A stretch of 64,000 bases of DNA from Aristolochia californica (GCA_029961685.1 JARWKL010000008.1:32427619-32491618), one strand, 5' to 3'. Positions 9,770 to 20,920 are shown, counted from the first letter of the stretch. Numbers and translations: made by a program. The notes: a model not told the origin generated them from the letters alone.

Positions 9770-11301
9770 CCGTAGTCGTATCAGGAGGCCCTGAGACATC
9801 CAGGATGGAAGGCGGCTATGGATGAAGAAATGCACGCCTTATACGAAAACCAAACCTGGTACTTAACATCACTCCCGAAAGGTAAAAGACCGGTTGGTTG
9901 TCGATGAATTTTTTTGGTGAAACATAATCCAAATGGATCGGTTGCTCGTCTTAAAGCTTGACTGGTCGCTAAGGGCTATACGCAGTGCTATGGGATATAT
10001 TATGAGGAGACCTTCTCTCCTATTGCAAAATTGAATTCAGTACGCATCATCTAATCTATTGCTGCTAACTCCTCATGGCCCGTCTATCAGTTGGATGTTA
10101 AAAATGCTTTTTTAAATGGTGATATCAGTGAGGAAATTTATATGGTTCAACCACCTGGTTGTGTGGTTGAGGGGGAGTCAGTATGCTGGTTAAAAAATTC
10201 TTTATATGGGCTTAAGCAGTCCCCTCTGGCTTGGTTTGATAAATTTATTCAAACACTCCTATGGTTTGGTTTTCATCGGTGCTCAGTTGATCATTTCGTA
10301 TATTATAACGATATGGTCAAAGGGAAAATATTATTGGCCGTATATGTGGATGATATTATCTTAACCGGTGATGATGTTTTGAGCATACAAGAGGTGAAAC
10401 AAATGATATGTCAGGAATTCAAGACTAAAGACCTTGGTATGCTTAGATATTTTTTGGGTATAGAAGTTATTCAATCCAAACTTGGGATAATATTGTCTCA
10501 AAGGAAATATGTCGTGGTTCTCCTTGAAGAAACATGAATGAAGGGTTGTAGACCAGTTGACACACCTATGGATACAAATGTAAAGTTTTGTGCCACAAAT
10601 GAAGAAGATATTGATATTGGCAAATATCAAAGACTCGTGGGAAAACTGATTTATCTCAAGGTAACTAGGCCAGATATATCATATGCTGTAAGTGTGGTGA
10701 GTCAATTCATGCACAAACCACAAATTACCCACTGACAGGCTTTAGAGAGAATATTATGTTATCTAAAAGGAGCTCCAGGAAGAGGATTGTTGTATAAAAA
10801 AACATGGGCACTTCAACATAGAAGGCTTCTCAGATGCAGATTGGGCTGGATCTCCTGATGATAGAAAATCTACATCAGGATATTTTACTCTGGTTGGGGG
10901 AAACTTGGTTACTTGGAAAAGTAAGAAGCAAAATGTGGTTGCAAGATCTAGCACCGAAGCAGAATACAAAGCTATGGCCCATACCGTTAGTGAACTTTTA
11001 TGGATTAGGACCCTTCTTACTGAACTAGGTTTTTATAAAAAAGGGGTCCATGAATCTGCATTGTGATAATCAAGCATCCATTCATATAACTTCAAATCCA
11101 GTTTTTCATGAAAGAACTAAACATATTGAGGTGGATTATCATTTTATACGGGAGAAGTTTAAAGCAGGAATAATCTCTCTCAAACTTGTGTCATCTCAAG
11201 AGCAAGTAGCTGATATTCTCACTAAACCCGTTACATCTAAAATCCTATCATTTATATGTGGGAAGCTGGGTATTTATGATGTCTTTTCTCCTCCAGCTTG
11301 A
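9770..11301 (+). pseudogene. Cop1 reverse transcriptase and RNase H
   Basis: Starts with the HPGWKAAMDEEM block typical of copia reverse transcriptase. LDVKNAFLNGD and the catalytic YVDDIILTG box (near 10345) are present; stops occur near 9905, 9960, 10052, 10536 and 10734. The RNase H part (10640-11301) retains [35 protein letters not shown] and the final ADILTKP block, with frameshifts between about 10790 and 11040. The terminal sequence ends with a TGA just before the polypurine tract. Confidence 0.85.
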
Positions 11302-11308
11302 GGGGGAG
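11301..11308 (+). other. Cop1 polypurine tract
   Basis: AGGGGGAG immediately before the 3' LTR start TGTTGGAAG. Confidence 0.8.
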
Positions 11309-11705
11309 TGTTGGAAGATGGGCTCAAGCCTACAAGCTCAAGACAAGAAGCCCACACATCAAAGGACTGGCATATGTGTAAAATATGGTACTTTCCATAA
11401 AGATGGCATAGAAGTGTAAATATGTGTTCCTTTTATGTCTTTTGTTTTATCAAGTTTTAGCCCTAAGGGTATTGTAAAACTATAAATAAAGGCATTGGCT
11501 AAGAGGTAGGGCATTGAAGCACTCTCATCTCTTTCCACAAATTCATCTAGCCCTTATTTTTCTTTTTGACGCAACCCTCTTCTCCCTTAATCCAAACTCT
11601 CTTCTTCCACGTTCTTCTTCTTCTCTTCTCCTTCTCTCTTCTTCTTCTTCTTCTTCTTCTTTCTTGTTGATCTAAAGTTCCTTTCATGAGATCCTAAATT
11701 CTACA
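11309..11705 (+). repeat. Cop1 3' LTR (397 bp)
   Basis: Starts TGTTGGAAGATGGG and ends ATTCTACA, followed by the target duplication aagac. It aligns with 5894-6284 throughout. Confidence 0.92.
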
Positions 11706-11710
11706 AAGAC

Positions 11711-12310
11711 TACCTAAAGGTTGCCCAATCCTGAACCAATTGGTCATTTTGGAATTGGTGGTATCATAGAAGTGCTTCATCGAGCATGTGGTAGGCGGCC
11801 AAATAAATTTTCTCATCCGCGGGTGTTTTTTGATGAAAAAAAAACTTATCACACTTGGTTGACCAAATCAAGGGGTCTTTAGACCCATCATAAGTAGGAA
11901 AGTCAAGTTTTAAATACCTGGGAAACGTATTTGGTCCCTGAGTGGCATGCCCCAGATGGGGATTGTGATGACGCATTGGTGGTAGTGGGGGAGGTGGTGG
12001 GTGGATTTGATGGTGCTCGGCCGGTGGAGAGTAGGGTGCCGGTGGTTTTGCTCATGTACCCTGGTCATCTTGTCACCGGAGGAGAGCTTGGATGGCGCAT
12101 CCATGGATTTTATGGCCTCACGCAGGTCAGTGGTTGTCTGACGCACTTCTTCCAGGGATTGAGCCTGAAGGTCTGTTCTTTGCCGATTATCTTCAACTAA
12201 TTGCCTCAAATCCTCAAGGGAAGAGGAATCCCCAAGGGTGGACCTGTCTGAATCCAAGATGTTAGGTTCTTCCTGAGCCATGGGTCGAGTCACCCATGTT
12301 TCCTCTCTTC
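11711..12310 (-). pseudogene. GyB-0 gag, N-terminal part
   Basis: Minus-strand reading starts in the LTR at the MEGREE-type start, continues through the primer site and a coiled, Gln/Asp-rich N-terminus into the PRYLKLDFPTYDGS block of GyB Gag. A frameshift separates the N-terminal half from the PRYLKLDF half near 11910-11980. It continues, after Cop1, at 5893 downward. Confidence 0.8.
12247..12256 (-). other. Degraded primer-binding site of GyB-0
   Basis: On the minus strand TGGATTCAGA, two changes from TGGTATCAGA, three bases from the LTR end. Confidence 0.7.
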
Positions 12311-12693
12311 CCTCCATATTGGTTCTTGACGCTGGAAGAGGATTCTTGTTTCTTGAACGTGGAATGATGGAAATCGAATAGAATGATTGAGCTTTGAAGG
12401 AAACTCGACCTGGACCTTAGAGGGAGAATCCGACCTAGACCTCTGAGGGAGAATCTCACCTGTTTACTCTAATTTTCTCAATACTTGCTTTCTCCTTCCC
12501 TTGACGTCCCCCAAAATAGGGTTGAGGACGGAATTACAAAAGTGACCCATAGGTCAAGTGGTTCATGCCACATTACATCTAAATCATACCAAAGTAAACC
12601 AAACCAAACCAAATGAAATTACATTAAAAGTAAATTGACATAATTTAATTCCTATGGTTGTGGATAACTCGTGATGCTATGGAGTCCATAACA
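12260..12693 (-). repeat. GyB-0 5' LTR (434 bp)
   Basis: On the minus strand it starts TGTTATGGACTCCATAGCATC (12693 downward) and ends CCTAACA (12260). It aligns with the other GyB LTRs. Right flank acctt is GyB-1 pol. Confidence 0.9.
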
Positions 12694-14260
12694 ACCTTCA
12701 ACACCTTCAACAGGTATTTACTCTTCTCCGCTCCCATCATTTGGTTTTAAACAAGTCCAAATGTTCTATGGGTACCTCCGAGGTGGCATACTTGGGCCAC
12801 AATATTTCATAAGTTGTGGTGAAGGTTGACCAGAGCAAGATTCAGGCAGTCACAGACTGGCCTCCTCGCACCTCCATCACAATCTTAAGGAGATTTTTGG
12901 GCCTCGCTGGGTATTACAAAAAATTTATTCATAGCTATGGCCAGATTGCAGCACCGCGCTACAACCTCCTCAAGAAAAATGCTTTCACCTGGTCCGAGAC
13001 AGCGGATCATTCCTTTCAGCAGTTGAAGGAAGCATTATCTTCAGCGCCGGTTTTGCAGCTCTCGAATTTTGATGAGTTGTTTGTAGTGGAATGTGATGCT
13101 TCGGGCGGAGGTATAGGTGCAGTGTTACAGCAACAAGGCCACCCGATTGCTTATTTCAGCCAACAGCTTGGCCAACACCATCTCAAACTAGCGGCTTATG
13201 AAATGGAATTAATCGGTTTAGCTAAAGCAATCCAGCATTGGCGGTCATATCTCTGGGGCGCCCATTTATTATTCGAACTGATCATTGCAGCCTAAAGTAT
13301 CTTCTTGAGCAGCGTCTCACTATCTCCCCTCAGCAGCACTAGTTGAGTAAGTTAATGGGGTTTGACTTTATCGTTGAGTATAAACTTGGTAGTTTGAATC
13401 TGAGGGCCGATGCCTTGTCTCGCCGGGACATTCCTGAGCCACATTTACATGCTATCAGTCAGCCCAGAGTTCTTTTGCTGGATTCTATAAGGGAGGAGAC
13501 ACAGAAGCACCCGAAACTCATTGCTTTATATCATGATATTCAGCAGGGGACATCAGATATCCATTGGATGATCCAGGATTGTCTTATCTTGTCCAGGAAC
13601 ATGATTTTTCTACACCACACCTCACCACTTATTCCCAGTATCTTAGCCTCTTTCCATGACAATACACATGAGGGCAGACAAAAAACATATTTTCTCCTTA
13701 GTCGAGATTTTTATTGGAAGGGTATGAAAAGCAGTGTAACAAATTATGTGGCAGCTTGTCAGACTTGTCAACGAAACAAAGCCGAATCATTAAGTCCAAC
13801 GGGGTTGCTCCAACCACTTCAGCTACCGTCACAAGTATGGTGAGATATTTCCATGGACTTCATTGATGGCCTTCCCCCGTCTTCTGCTAAATCAGTTATC
13901 TTTGTTGTGGTTGACCGCTTCTCCAAGTATGGCAATTTCCTCTCTTTGGCGCATCCCTACACAGCCGCTCATGTGGCTCATGTCCTCATGGATAATATTG
14001 TCAGGTTACATGGGATCCATGCATCCATTACCAGTGATAGGGACGCCATCTTTACCAGTACGTTCTGGAAAGAACTATTCAAGTTGCAAGGCACGAAATT
14101 GACATTCTCTTCCGCCTACCATCCACACATTGATGGTCAGACTAAGGTTGTTAACTGAACGACTGAGATGTATCTCCGTTGTTTTGTGGGGGACTCACCT
14201 AAAAAGTGGGTTAAGTGGCTGGCATGGGCAGAGTTCTATTATAATACATCACACCACAAC
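12694..14260 (+). pseudogene. GyB-1 pol fragment: end of reverse transcriptase, RNase H, integrase
   Basis: A plus-strand piece of GyB pol. It begins in the LHQVF..SHHLVLN part of reverse transcriptase, carries RNase H (ECDASGGGIGAVL near 13088; a frameshift near 13255 in the LYLWG region), the integrase zinc region (HDNTHEGRQKTYF..CQTCQRNK) and catalytic core (MDFIDGLP near 13852; SITSDRDAIF near 14030). Stops occur near 13295, 13342, 13843 and 14156. The 5' part would lie beyond GyB-0, left of the window; the 3' part is lost at 14261. Confidence 0.85.
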
Positions 14261-14321
14261 TGTTATGGACTCCATTGCATCACGAGTTATCCATAGGCAT
14301 AGGAATTAAATTATGTCAATT
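14261..14321 (+). repeat. GyB LTR stub (about 60 bp)
   Basis: TGTTATGGACTCCATTGCATC starts a GyB LTR inside GyB-1 integrase, but only the first 60 or so bases remain. At TGTCAATT it changes into Cop2 sequence. This is the edge of an element mostly removed by deletion. Confidence 0.8.
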
Positions 14322-15503
14322 CACCACACTTATTGCATATGATATATTCGGCCTTGTTACACAAAGATAAATGTGTTTCCTCACAAGTCTTTGATATTTT
14401 CCAATATCCACATCTTCTCTAGTACCTACAGATAATTTTGTATTTGAGTCCATAGGGTTTTTTGTAGGTCTACACCCCATCATTCCTATTTCCTCTAGTA
14501 GATCAAGGACATACTTCCTTTGAGATAGTACAATCCCATATCTGGACTGTACTACTTCAATACCCAACAAATATTTAAGTAGTCCAAGATCTTTTGTCTT
14601 GAATTCTGTACATATATTTTCCTTGGTTTCCTGAATGCCCTCGGGATCACTACTGGTTCAGATAATATCATCAACATATACTGCCAAAATCACCTTGCCT
14701 TTAGGTATGTCTTTAATAAATATGGAGTGATCTATAGAACATATGTGAAATCCTGCACGTATGAGTGCTTGGCTAAATTTAACAAACCATGCATGAGGAG
14801 ATTGTTTTAGACCATAAAGATATTTCATCAATCGACATACCGACTCCCCCTTAACCACAAATCCATGTGGTTGTTGTATATAAACTTATTCCTTGATATC
14901 ACCATTAAGAAAAACAATTTTCACATCAAGCTGATATACCTGCCAGGAAGAATTAGCAGCTAGAGATAATAAAATACGTACTGAGTACATTTTGGCCACT
15001 GGAGAGAATGTTCCCTCATAATCAATTCCATAACACTATGTATAGCCTTTAGCAACGAGGCAAGCAACGGTCCCATCTGGATTGTGTTTCACAGTAAAAA
15101 CCCAGTTACAACCGACATGTTTCTTATCTTGTGGAAGAGGAACAAGAGCGCATGTCTGATTTTCATAGAGTGCCTGCATTTCTTCCTCCATTGCCGCCTT
15201 CCACCCTGGATATTTGAGAACCTCCTGATAGGATTGTGAGACTGATATGGAGGAGATAGATGAAAGAAATTGACAACATAAAGGAGATAAACGATGGTGA
15301 GACACAAAATTGGATATGGGGTGAGAAGTAGAGGGCCTAGTGCAAGTTCTAGATTCTTTTCGCAAGGAAATGGGATGAGTATCATATTGTGGGTAAAAAA
15401 CAATAGGAGAAAATGGACTTACCTCAGTGGGATCAGTAAAATCAGCAAGTGTGGTGTCAGCTAGTGTGTCTGGGGGTTGCACAAATTCCAAAGCATGGGG
15501 CAC
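14322..15503 (-). pseudogene. Cop2 reverse transcriptase and start of RNase H
   Basis: Minus-strand segments give the HPGW-like start (KYPGWKAAMEEEM, about 15210), the chain LYGLKQSPHAWF and YVDD box (near 14660-14680) and the RNase H start CVTRPNISYAISVV just before the truncation. Stops separate the segments near 15035, 14890 and 14655. The YVDD catalytic box is preserved. Confidence 0.85.
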
Positions 15504-15535
15504 AGCCAGTCAAAGAGGAGATGGTACTGAAGATC

Positions 15536-16400
15536 GACCTGGAGGAGCATTGTCAGAGTAATATGAAGAGTATTCAAAAAAAGTTACATACATAGACACA
15601 AGTAACCTTTCAGGAGTGGGATTATAACAAATATAACTCTTCTGTGTGCGAGAGTATCCTAAGAAGATACACTTAAAAAATTTGGGATCAAGTTTACTGT
15701 ATTATGGGGAGGTAATATGAACAAAACATTGGCAACCGAAGACTTTTAAGGTAAGTGAAAAAGGATCATCATTTGGAAAAAATAAGGAGTAGGAGGATTT
15801 ATGATAGAGAATGGAAGAGGGTATCCTATTCTTCTGTTCTTCTACACCATTTTTTTGAGGGGTGTAGGCACACGATGTTTGATGGATAATGCCATTCTCT
15901 TGAAAAAAGGAGTCAAGGTCTCTAGAAGTATATTCTTTGGCATTATCAAACTGAAGTACTTTTATTTTTTGACCAAACTGAGTGAGTACCATAGCATGAA
16001 AAGATTTAAATATGGATGGTATTCAAAAAGTTCTTTAAAGAGAAATAACCATGTCTTACAAGTAAAATCATCAATAAATGTAATAAATACTTGACTTGGG
16101 AAATATTTGAGACAATCAAGAGTCCCCATACATCTGTATGAATTAATGATAAAGGAGCAACACTTTTAAGTTCTGGACGAGGTGAGTATGTAGTCCTCTA
16201 GTGTTTGCTCAGTTGATAGACTTCACAATTTAACTCTGACCTTTCTTTAAGAGTAGGAAAAAGACAATGAAGAGATTGTTCGGATGGATGTCCCAACCAA
16301 TTGTGCCATAGACTTGCCTCAATTCCACTGGTTGAAACAATATTTATTTTAGGCACGTCTAGGGTAGAGCCCCCCTTGTTCACAGCCTCCACCAATCACC
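15536..16400 (-). pseudogene. Cop2 integrase, truncated core
   Basis: Minus strand: LWHNWLGHPS and CEVYQLSKH (16200-16320, first His/Cys pair altered), then a shift, then the core block VLTQFGQKI..QFDNAKEY (near 15945) with TPQKNGVEEQKN (near 15860). After the catalytic Glu the region is shortened compared with Cop1, jumping to the PSSILYHKSSYSLFF block (about 15800). Multiple frames are needed to read it. Confidence 0.8.
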
Positions 16401-17775
16401 TGCTTTGCTATAAGATCTTGAAATACACAAGAAGTGAGTGAGAAGGTGATGGAGCAATTAAAATATTTTATGAGCTGACTAACAGATAAAAGATTCAAGG
16501 GAAAAGTAGGAACAAAAAGAATATCTGTGAGCGGAAGTTATGTTGTAACATAAGTGAATCCTTTCCCGAAAACTTTAGTTTGAGAGTCATCAGCTATGGT
16601 AACAAATTTATGTGAGAGACAAGGAGAAACTAAGTGTAGTAGATTTTGTTACTTGCGAGATGCTCAGAGGCCCCTGAGTCAATTATCCAGGATGAAAAGG
16701 AGGTAGATAGCATACCTAAATTAGTGGTGGCAGTAGTAGTTGAGGAGGAGCTTGGAGAAGAAATCATTAGTGTTTTCATTTTCTGGAATAAGTCATACTC
16801 ATCATCGGTAAGGGTTTTCTTTTATGTTGATGTGGTAGACTAGTCCTCCTTTGTATCTCTTACTAAGGATTGATTAGCCTTCATCCAATCCGGTTTGCCA
16901 TGGACTCTATAACATGTCTCTATAGTGTGGCCATATTTTTCACAATGGGTGCATTCCTTATAATAGTACGTATCTATGGTTTAGCCATATCTCCCACACT
17001 GAGTGCATTCCTTGCCATCTATTCTGATAGAACCATTCCTTCCACCTCTTCCTCATCCTCCTCTATAATTTCTTCCACGGTCTCGATCACAGTCAGATGA
17101 TGTTCCCCTATGCTCAGAGTACCTAGCAAATGATACTTTAGTAATAGAAGAAGAAGCGTCTAGAATACGGAGTAATGTGGCACTTACATCATCAAAACTA
17201 GGAATAACAGAGGCACTAAGAAGTTGAATTTTAGCAACTTCGAGATATGGCTTAATGTTTGCAAGGCAAGTAGCAGTGACTAAGGTTTCTTTCTGCTTGT
17301 CTTGGACAGAGACATCCGTAGAGGTAGGTTGAACTATTTTCCATTCTTGAAGAAGGCCTCTAAAATGAGCCAAATATTCATGGATATTTTCTCCTTGTTT
17401 AGTGTTGAACATTCTTTGGAGAATATCATATGACTTGTGTAAGTTGTCAGAGCTAGAGTACAACATAGCACATGTCTCTCAAATTTCTTTAGCAGTATTA
17501 AGATGAATAACATTGTTGGAGACATGTTCTTTCATGCTGTTGATGAAACAACTAATAACCAAAGTATCATTTTTAACCACTTAATATAAGAAATATCTTC
17601 TTCATCAATAGGTGGTCCAAGTTTGGTGAGGTGACCAAGTAGATCCTTTGTTATAAGAAACCAACCAACCGATGTGGACAAGCTCATGAAATTTGATACC
17701 CCTTGCAAAAGTATAGTAGTAATTTTGAGTATATCACTCTTGTTAGCCATGTTTTCTTCAGCCATAATAAGCAAT
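16401..17775 (-). pseudogene. Cop2 gag and protease
   Basis: Gag begins near 17769 on the minus strand (MAEENMANKSD-type start) and continues through the PPIDEED, LYSSSDNLHKSYDILQRMF and EYLAHFRGLLQEWK blocks to a Gly/Arg-rich stretch near 17050-17070 and a Cys-His region near 16900-16990 that appears duplicated in part. The protease and GAG-pre-integrase part (16401-16700) is broken by stops. Confidence 0.8.
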
Positions 17776-18281
17776 TCAATGTTAAAAAAAAAGAGTCTCC
17801 AACAAATAATAAAAAAAAAGCAAGTAGAGTTCTTCAACCAATTCGGTTAATAGAGAGGCTTAGCATAGAAGCTAAGTAATCATATTTATGAAATCCAATG
17901 AATAAATAACCACTCATAATAGGCTTAATACCAATATTCTTTATTATGAATACTTGTTCCCACAAGATTATAACTTTTTATGCATAAAATCTCAACATAA
18001 AATGGTTTTCAATCAAAAACTTTCCAAACTGACAAAACTGCCTTGGTAACTTTTTCTAATTCGAGATGCATATATCTCAATAATCTCATAAGGTGAAGAC
18101 AGATGTAAATTATCTCTATACAATCTTCTAAATCCAAAAAATAGTAGCATGAATTAATAATAAGAATAATAAAAAAATTATCTCATGAGCTTCAATCTTG
18201 CTTCACAAAGAGCCTTCTATGAGTAGCTTTGATCATAACTTCTTAGAGCATTCCTTTTGACGTGGGGATCCTAAATTTGAT
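17776..18281 (-). other. Cop2 leader, non-coding
   Basis: AT-rich stretch between gag start and primer site; no convincing frame. Confidence 0.5.
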
Positions 18282-18293
18282 GCTCTGATACCA
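18282..18293 (-). other. Cop2 primer-binding site
   Basis: GCTCTGATACCA on the plus strand, that is TGGTATCAGAGC on the minus strand, directly beside the LTR. Confidence 0.92.
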
Positions 18294-18857
18294 TGTTGAA
18301 TTCAGGACCCCTTTACTGCAATCTCGAGCAAGGTGAGAGAGGGAGAAAGAAAAAGAAAGAGAGGGAGAGCTCTCAGGTAGAGAGGAGAGAAGAGAGAGAA
18401 AAAGAAAAAGAGTTTAGGCTAGAGAGGAAGTCTTCACGAGAGAGAAGTGAAGAACTAATTCACTTTCTTATTATTAATTCGAGTACAATCACCTCTATTT
18501 ATTGTAGAGGAAAGTAGTTGAGTCCAAGTACAATTAAACTACCATTCTCCTAATTACATCCAAACTATAACTCTTAAAGATAAGTCTATCATAATAAAAT
18601 AACTCAACATAATTAGAAGACTAACATAACTCAAACTAAAAATCTTCTATGAGGATGTGATCATATGATAAAGATGACAGTTCGTGGTTATCATTATGGG
18701 TCCCACTTGATCTTCCAACTCATGTCATAAAGATGACAACACGTAGTTATCTTTGTGGCTCCCACTTGATCTTCAAATCTTCCAACTCATGCCAGCTCAT
18801 GTGATGACTCATCATGTCATCTCACGTTCTCATGGTGGGCCCTACATTGTGACAACA
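18294..18857 (-). repeat. Probable Cop2 5' LTR
   Basis: The inner end at 18294 is fixed by the primer site. The outer end is less certain: on the minus strand TGTTGTCACAATG at 18857 is a plausible start, and the sequence to its right resembles the 3' end of another copia element. The Cop2 3' LTR is lost, so no comparison is possible. Purine-rich GA repeats fill 18330-18440. Confidence 0.6.
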
Positions 18858-18914
18858 CCATTTACAGCAAGCTAGACATTCATGTTGTTCTCTCACCCCC
18901 AACTTGAGAGGGAT
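18858..18914 (+). pseudogene. 3' terminal remnant of a copia element (RNase H tail and polypurine tract)
   Basis: This piece aligns with the last 50 or so bases of Cop1 before its 3' LTR: the [16 protein letters not shown] stretch of Cop1 corresponds to a KLDIHVVLSPPT-stop stretch here, followed by the purine run GAGAGGGA. It is followed by the LTR at 18915. So an upstream copia internal region ended here and was cut by Cop2. Confidence 0.7.
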
Positions 18915-19065
18915 TGTTGGAAGATGGTCCCACGACCAAGGAAGACCCACAAGTCTAAGTGTGTTAGAAGATGGGCTCAAGCCCACAAGTCCAAGGAAGG
19001 CCCACATATTCAAGAGAGGTGGAAGATGGGCTCAAGGCTCATAGACCAAGGAGAAGGCCCACATA
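18915..19065 (+). repeat. Three imperfect tandem repeats of about 50 bp in the LTR U3
   Basis: Units start near 18916, 18963 and 19019, each with G(T)GGAAGATGG..C.CAAG... ACCAAGGA..GCCCACA. Cop1 LTRs carry one unit. Repeated U3 blocks often act as enhancers; that role is inference. Confidence 0.7.
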
Positions 19066-19166
19066 GTGATGGCATTATGGTAAATAAAGAGTCATCTCTT
19101 AAAGACTGCATTGATGTAATTAGTTGAAGTTCTAGAGGCATAATTGTAATATTTTAGTTTTTTCAA

Positions 19167-19176
19167 TATATAAATT
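19167..19176 (+). promoter_or_regulatory. TATA box of Cop3 LTR
   Basis: TATATAAATT in the middle of the LTR. Confidence 0.55.
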
Positions 19177-19319
19177 GAGCTTCATGGGGAGGGTTAGGAC
19201 TCAAGTCCATACCACTTTTTTTCCTCTTTTTTCTCTCCAACATGTCGTCTCTCTTTTTCTGCATGAGCTAAATCCATAGAGTCTTGAAAAACAACAACAT
19301 GAAATCCTAAAAATCAACA

Positions 19320-19331
19320 TGGTATCAGAGC
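19320..19331 (+). other. Cop3 primer-binding site
   Basis: TGGTATCAGAGC directly after the LTR. Confidence 0.93.
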
Positions 19332-19660
19332 AATGACTTCAGGATTCCATGGATCAATTTTATTCTCCTTGCTTGGTTGATCAAAGGATGCAGTCATGAA
19401 CGCAATGTGTAATAGCTTGCCTAAAATCAAATAAGTTTCTCTTTACTAGTTTGGTTGTTTTTTTTTTCTGCTCTCCCATTGAGGCTTGAAGGAAGTCTAT
19501 TGCCTCCCAAAAATTCAGAATGTATGAAGGGAAAGATTGAAGTTATCTTCTCTGCTCATGCAAACATTGAAGTTGCAATACAAGGCTCATTCATATTGTT
19601 GGCTTTTCTTCTCATGAATTGGTAGTTAAACTACTGAGTTGATAAGTTTGTAGGTGATGG
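19332..19660 (+). other. Cop3 leader, first part
   Basis: No coding sequence recognised between the primer site and the GyF LTR remnant. Confidence 0.45.
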
Positions 19661-20075
19661 TGTTACGGTCCCGGATCTGACACAAGGATTTGTTGGGAGG
19701 ATCTTGGATCTACCACGGGTTATGGGTCTACCATGCATTACGGTAGGGATAGTAGGAAGACATGGGAAGACGAAGATCAATGGAGGATGATAGAATACGT
19801 GGGTTTTTGAGGAAAACCCTAACCTCGAGATCAAGAAGGAGATCTTAAGCCTGTTTACGCTAGATTTAACCTAATTCTCAATTATTCAATGTTTGGCTTT
19901 CTCATTACTCATACCCCTTAAATAGGGTTCACCCTATTAGGGTTTAAGATAAAATATTACAAAAATACCACTATAAATAAAATATTCCAAAAATACCCCT
20001 GTGGCCTAAAACTGAAATAAATAAAGTAAATTAAAGAAAACAACTAAAATAAGGAAGTTAAGTTGAATAATTTTT
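19661..20075 (-). repeat. GyF: gypsy-type LTR fragment
   Basis: Starts TGTTACGGTCCCGG as the GyD and GyE LTRs do on the minus strand, and shares with them the AAAACCCTAACCTCGAGATCAAG block (about 19813) and the CTGTTTACGCTAG block. It loses similarity around 20070, so the right boundary is approximate and no target duplication is found. It is probably a truncated solo LTR. Confidence 0.6.
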
Positions 20076-20920
20076 TTGTTTTATGTTAAGATTAAAAAAA
20101 AATTATTGCTTTGGTTCGTGTAATAATCTTCTATTGTTAAGAAGAAGAATAGTTTGGTTCATGCAATTATCCTTTGTTATTAAGAAGAAAACAAACAACA
20201 AAATTTGTCTTCTTTATGTTGGTTGATAACTTTACCAACTTAGTAGCTTCAAGAGAACTTTCATAGAGGAAGAAAACGATTAAGTTCTGGAATTCAAAAC
20301 CATCTTAGTTCATGGAGTTCAATCTGATAAGAGGTTTAAACTAGGAAGTTTTCATTTTTGAAATCTCAATTCATGAGATTCAATTTGGAAAGAATTTCCT
20401 ATATTAAAAAATAACTTTAAACTTGGGAAGGAAACTTGATAAGTAACTCAGTTCTGGATGTCTCTCATCTCTTGCAAAAGAGTTTTCTAATCGTGATATA
20501 TCAACACCTTCCTTGTGCTTCACTTTCCTTCGTTAGCTCTCTCTCTCTCTCTCGGTAAAGTACCTCTTCTTTATCTCTCTAGGTTCAGCGGGTTTCAGCA
20601 TTTGGTTTTGAATTTATTAGAGTGGTAATAAGACTATCAAAAGTGATTGTTAGAAAGTTCTCCATGGCTGGAGCACGTCGGTCCAACATATTGTTCATAA
20701 ACTAAGATATTAAGCTCAAGGATCGAGTTTGCCTACTGTAGCTTATTTAGCTCATCCTTAATGCATTAGGATTCTGAAGTTTTATCAAAATCACATGTTA
20801 TATGTGCTTGTTCCTCTTATATATTCAGCATACTTGTGAGGGAAGATGTTTTCTTGAATCAGGTACACAACTTCTCACCTTTGTTATATTCCTTGGGCTT
20901 GAGCTATCTGGCTAGTTAAA
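20076..20920 (+). other. Cop3 leader, second part
   Basis: AT-rich, no frame recognised. A short CT microsatellite lies at about 20537-20552. Ends in TTAAA, the target of TRIM-1. Confidence 0.4.

Larger units (their letters stand above)
5894..11705 (+). mobile_element. Cop1: full-length Ty1/copia retrotransposon, decayed
   Basis: It has two LTRs of 391 and 397 bp (5894-6284, 11309-11705), an initiator tRNA-Met primer site, gag, protease, integrase, reverse transcriptase and RNase H in copia order, a polypurine tract and perfect 5-bp target duplications aagac (5889-5893, 11706-11710). The LTRs differ at roughly a dozen positions, so it is older than GyA-1. Several stops and frameshifts make it non-autonomous. 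Confidence 0.95.
5562..12693 (-). mobile_element. GyB-0: 5' part of a gypsy chromovirus, interrupted by Cop1
   Basis: Minus-strand gag sequence at 5562-5893 and 11706-12259 followed by a 5' LTR at 12260-12693. Cop1 splits the gag with the duplicated target aagac (5889-5893 and 11706-11710). The remainder of the element lies left of the GyD-0 LTR, outside the window. On the right it abuts GyB-1 pol at 12694, so GyB-0 inserted into another member of its own family. Confidence 0.85.
14322..18857 (-). mobile_element. Cop2: Ty1/copia element, minus strand, 3' end lost
   Basis: Reading the minus strand from right to left: a probable 5' LTR (18294-18857), primer site (18282-18293), leader, gag, protease, integrase and reverse transcriptase. 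It ends at the junction near 14321 within RNase H, so the rest of RNase H and the 3' LTR are missing. The protein order and motifs are those of Ty1/copia and are related to Cop1. It is cut by stops and is not autonomous. Confidence 0.88.
18915..19319 (+). repeat. Copia LTR shared by upstream remnant and Cop3 (405 bp)
   Basis: Starts TGTTGGAAGATGG and ends AAAATCAACA, followed directly by a primer site. It is related to the Cop1 LTR in its first 60 bases. It is preceded by a copia 3' end and followed by a copia 5' end, so it serves both. Confidence 0.85.

Noticed and set aside
18330..18517. Lys/Arg/Glu-rich open frame
   Set aside because: It is low-complexity GA-rich LTR sequence of Cop2; no homologue is seen in the other copia copies.
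18915..19065. CRISPR-like repeat array
   Set aside because: Repeats are imperfect, contiguous, without spacers, and lie in a plant LTR.
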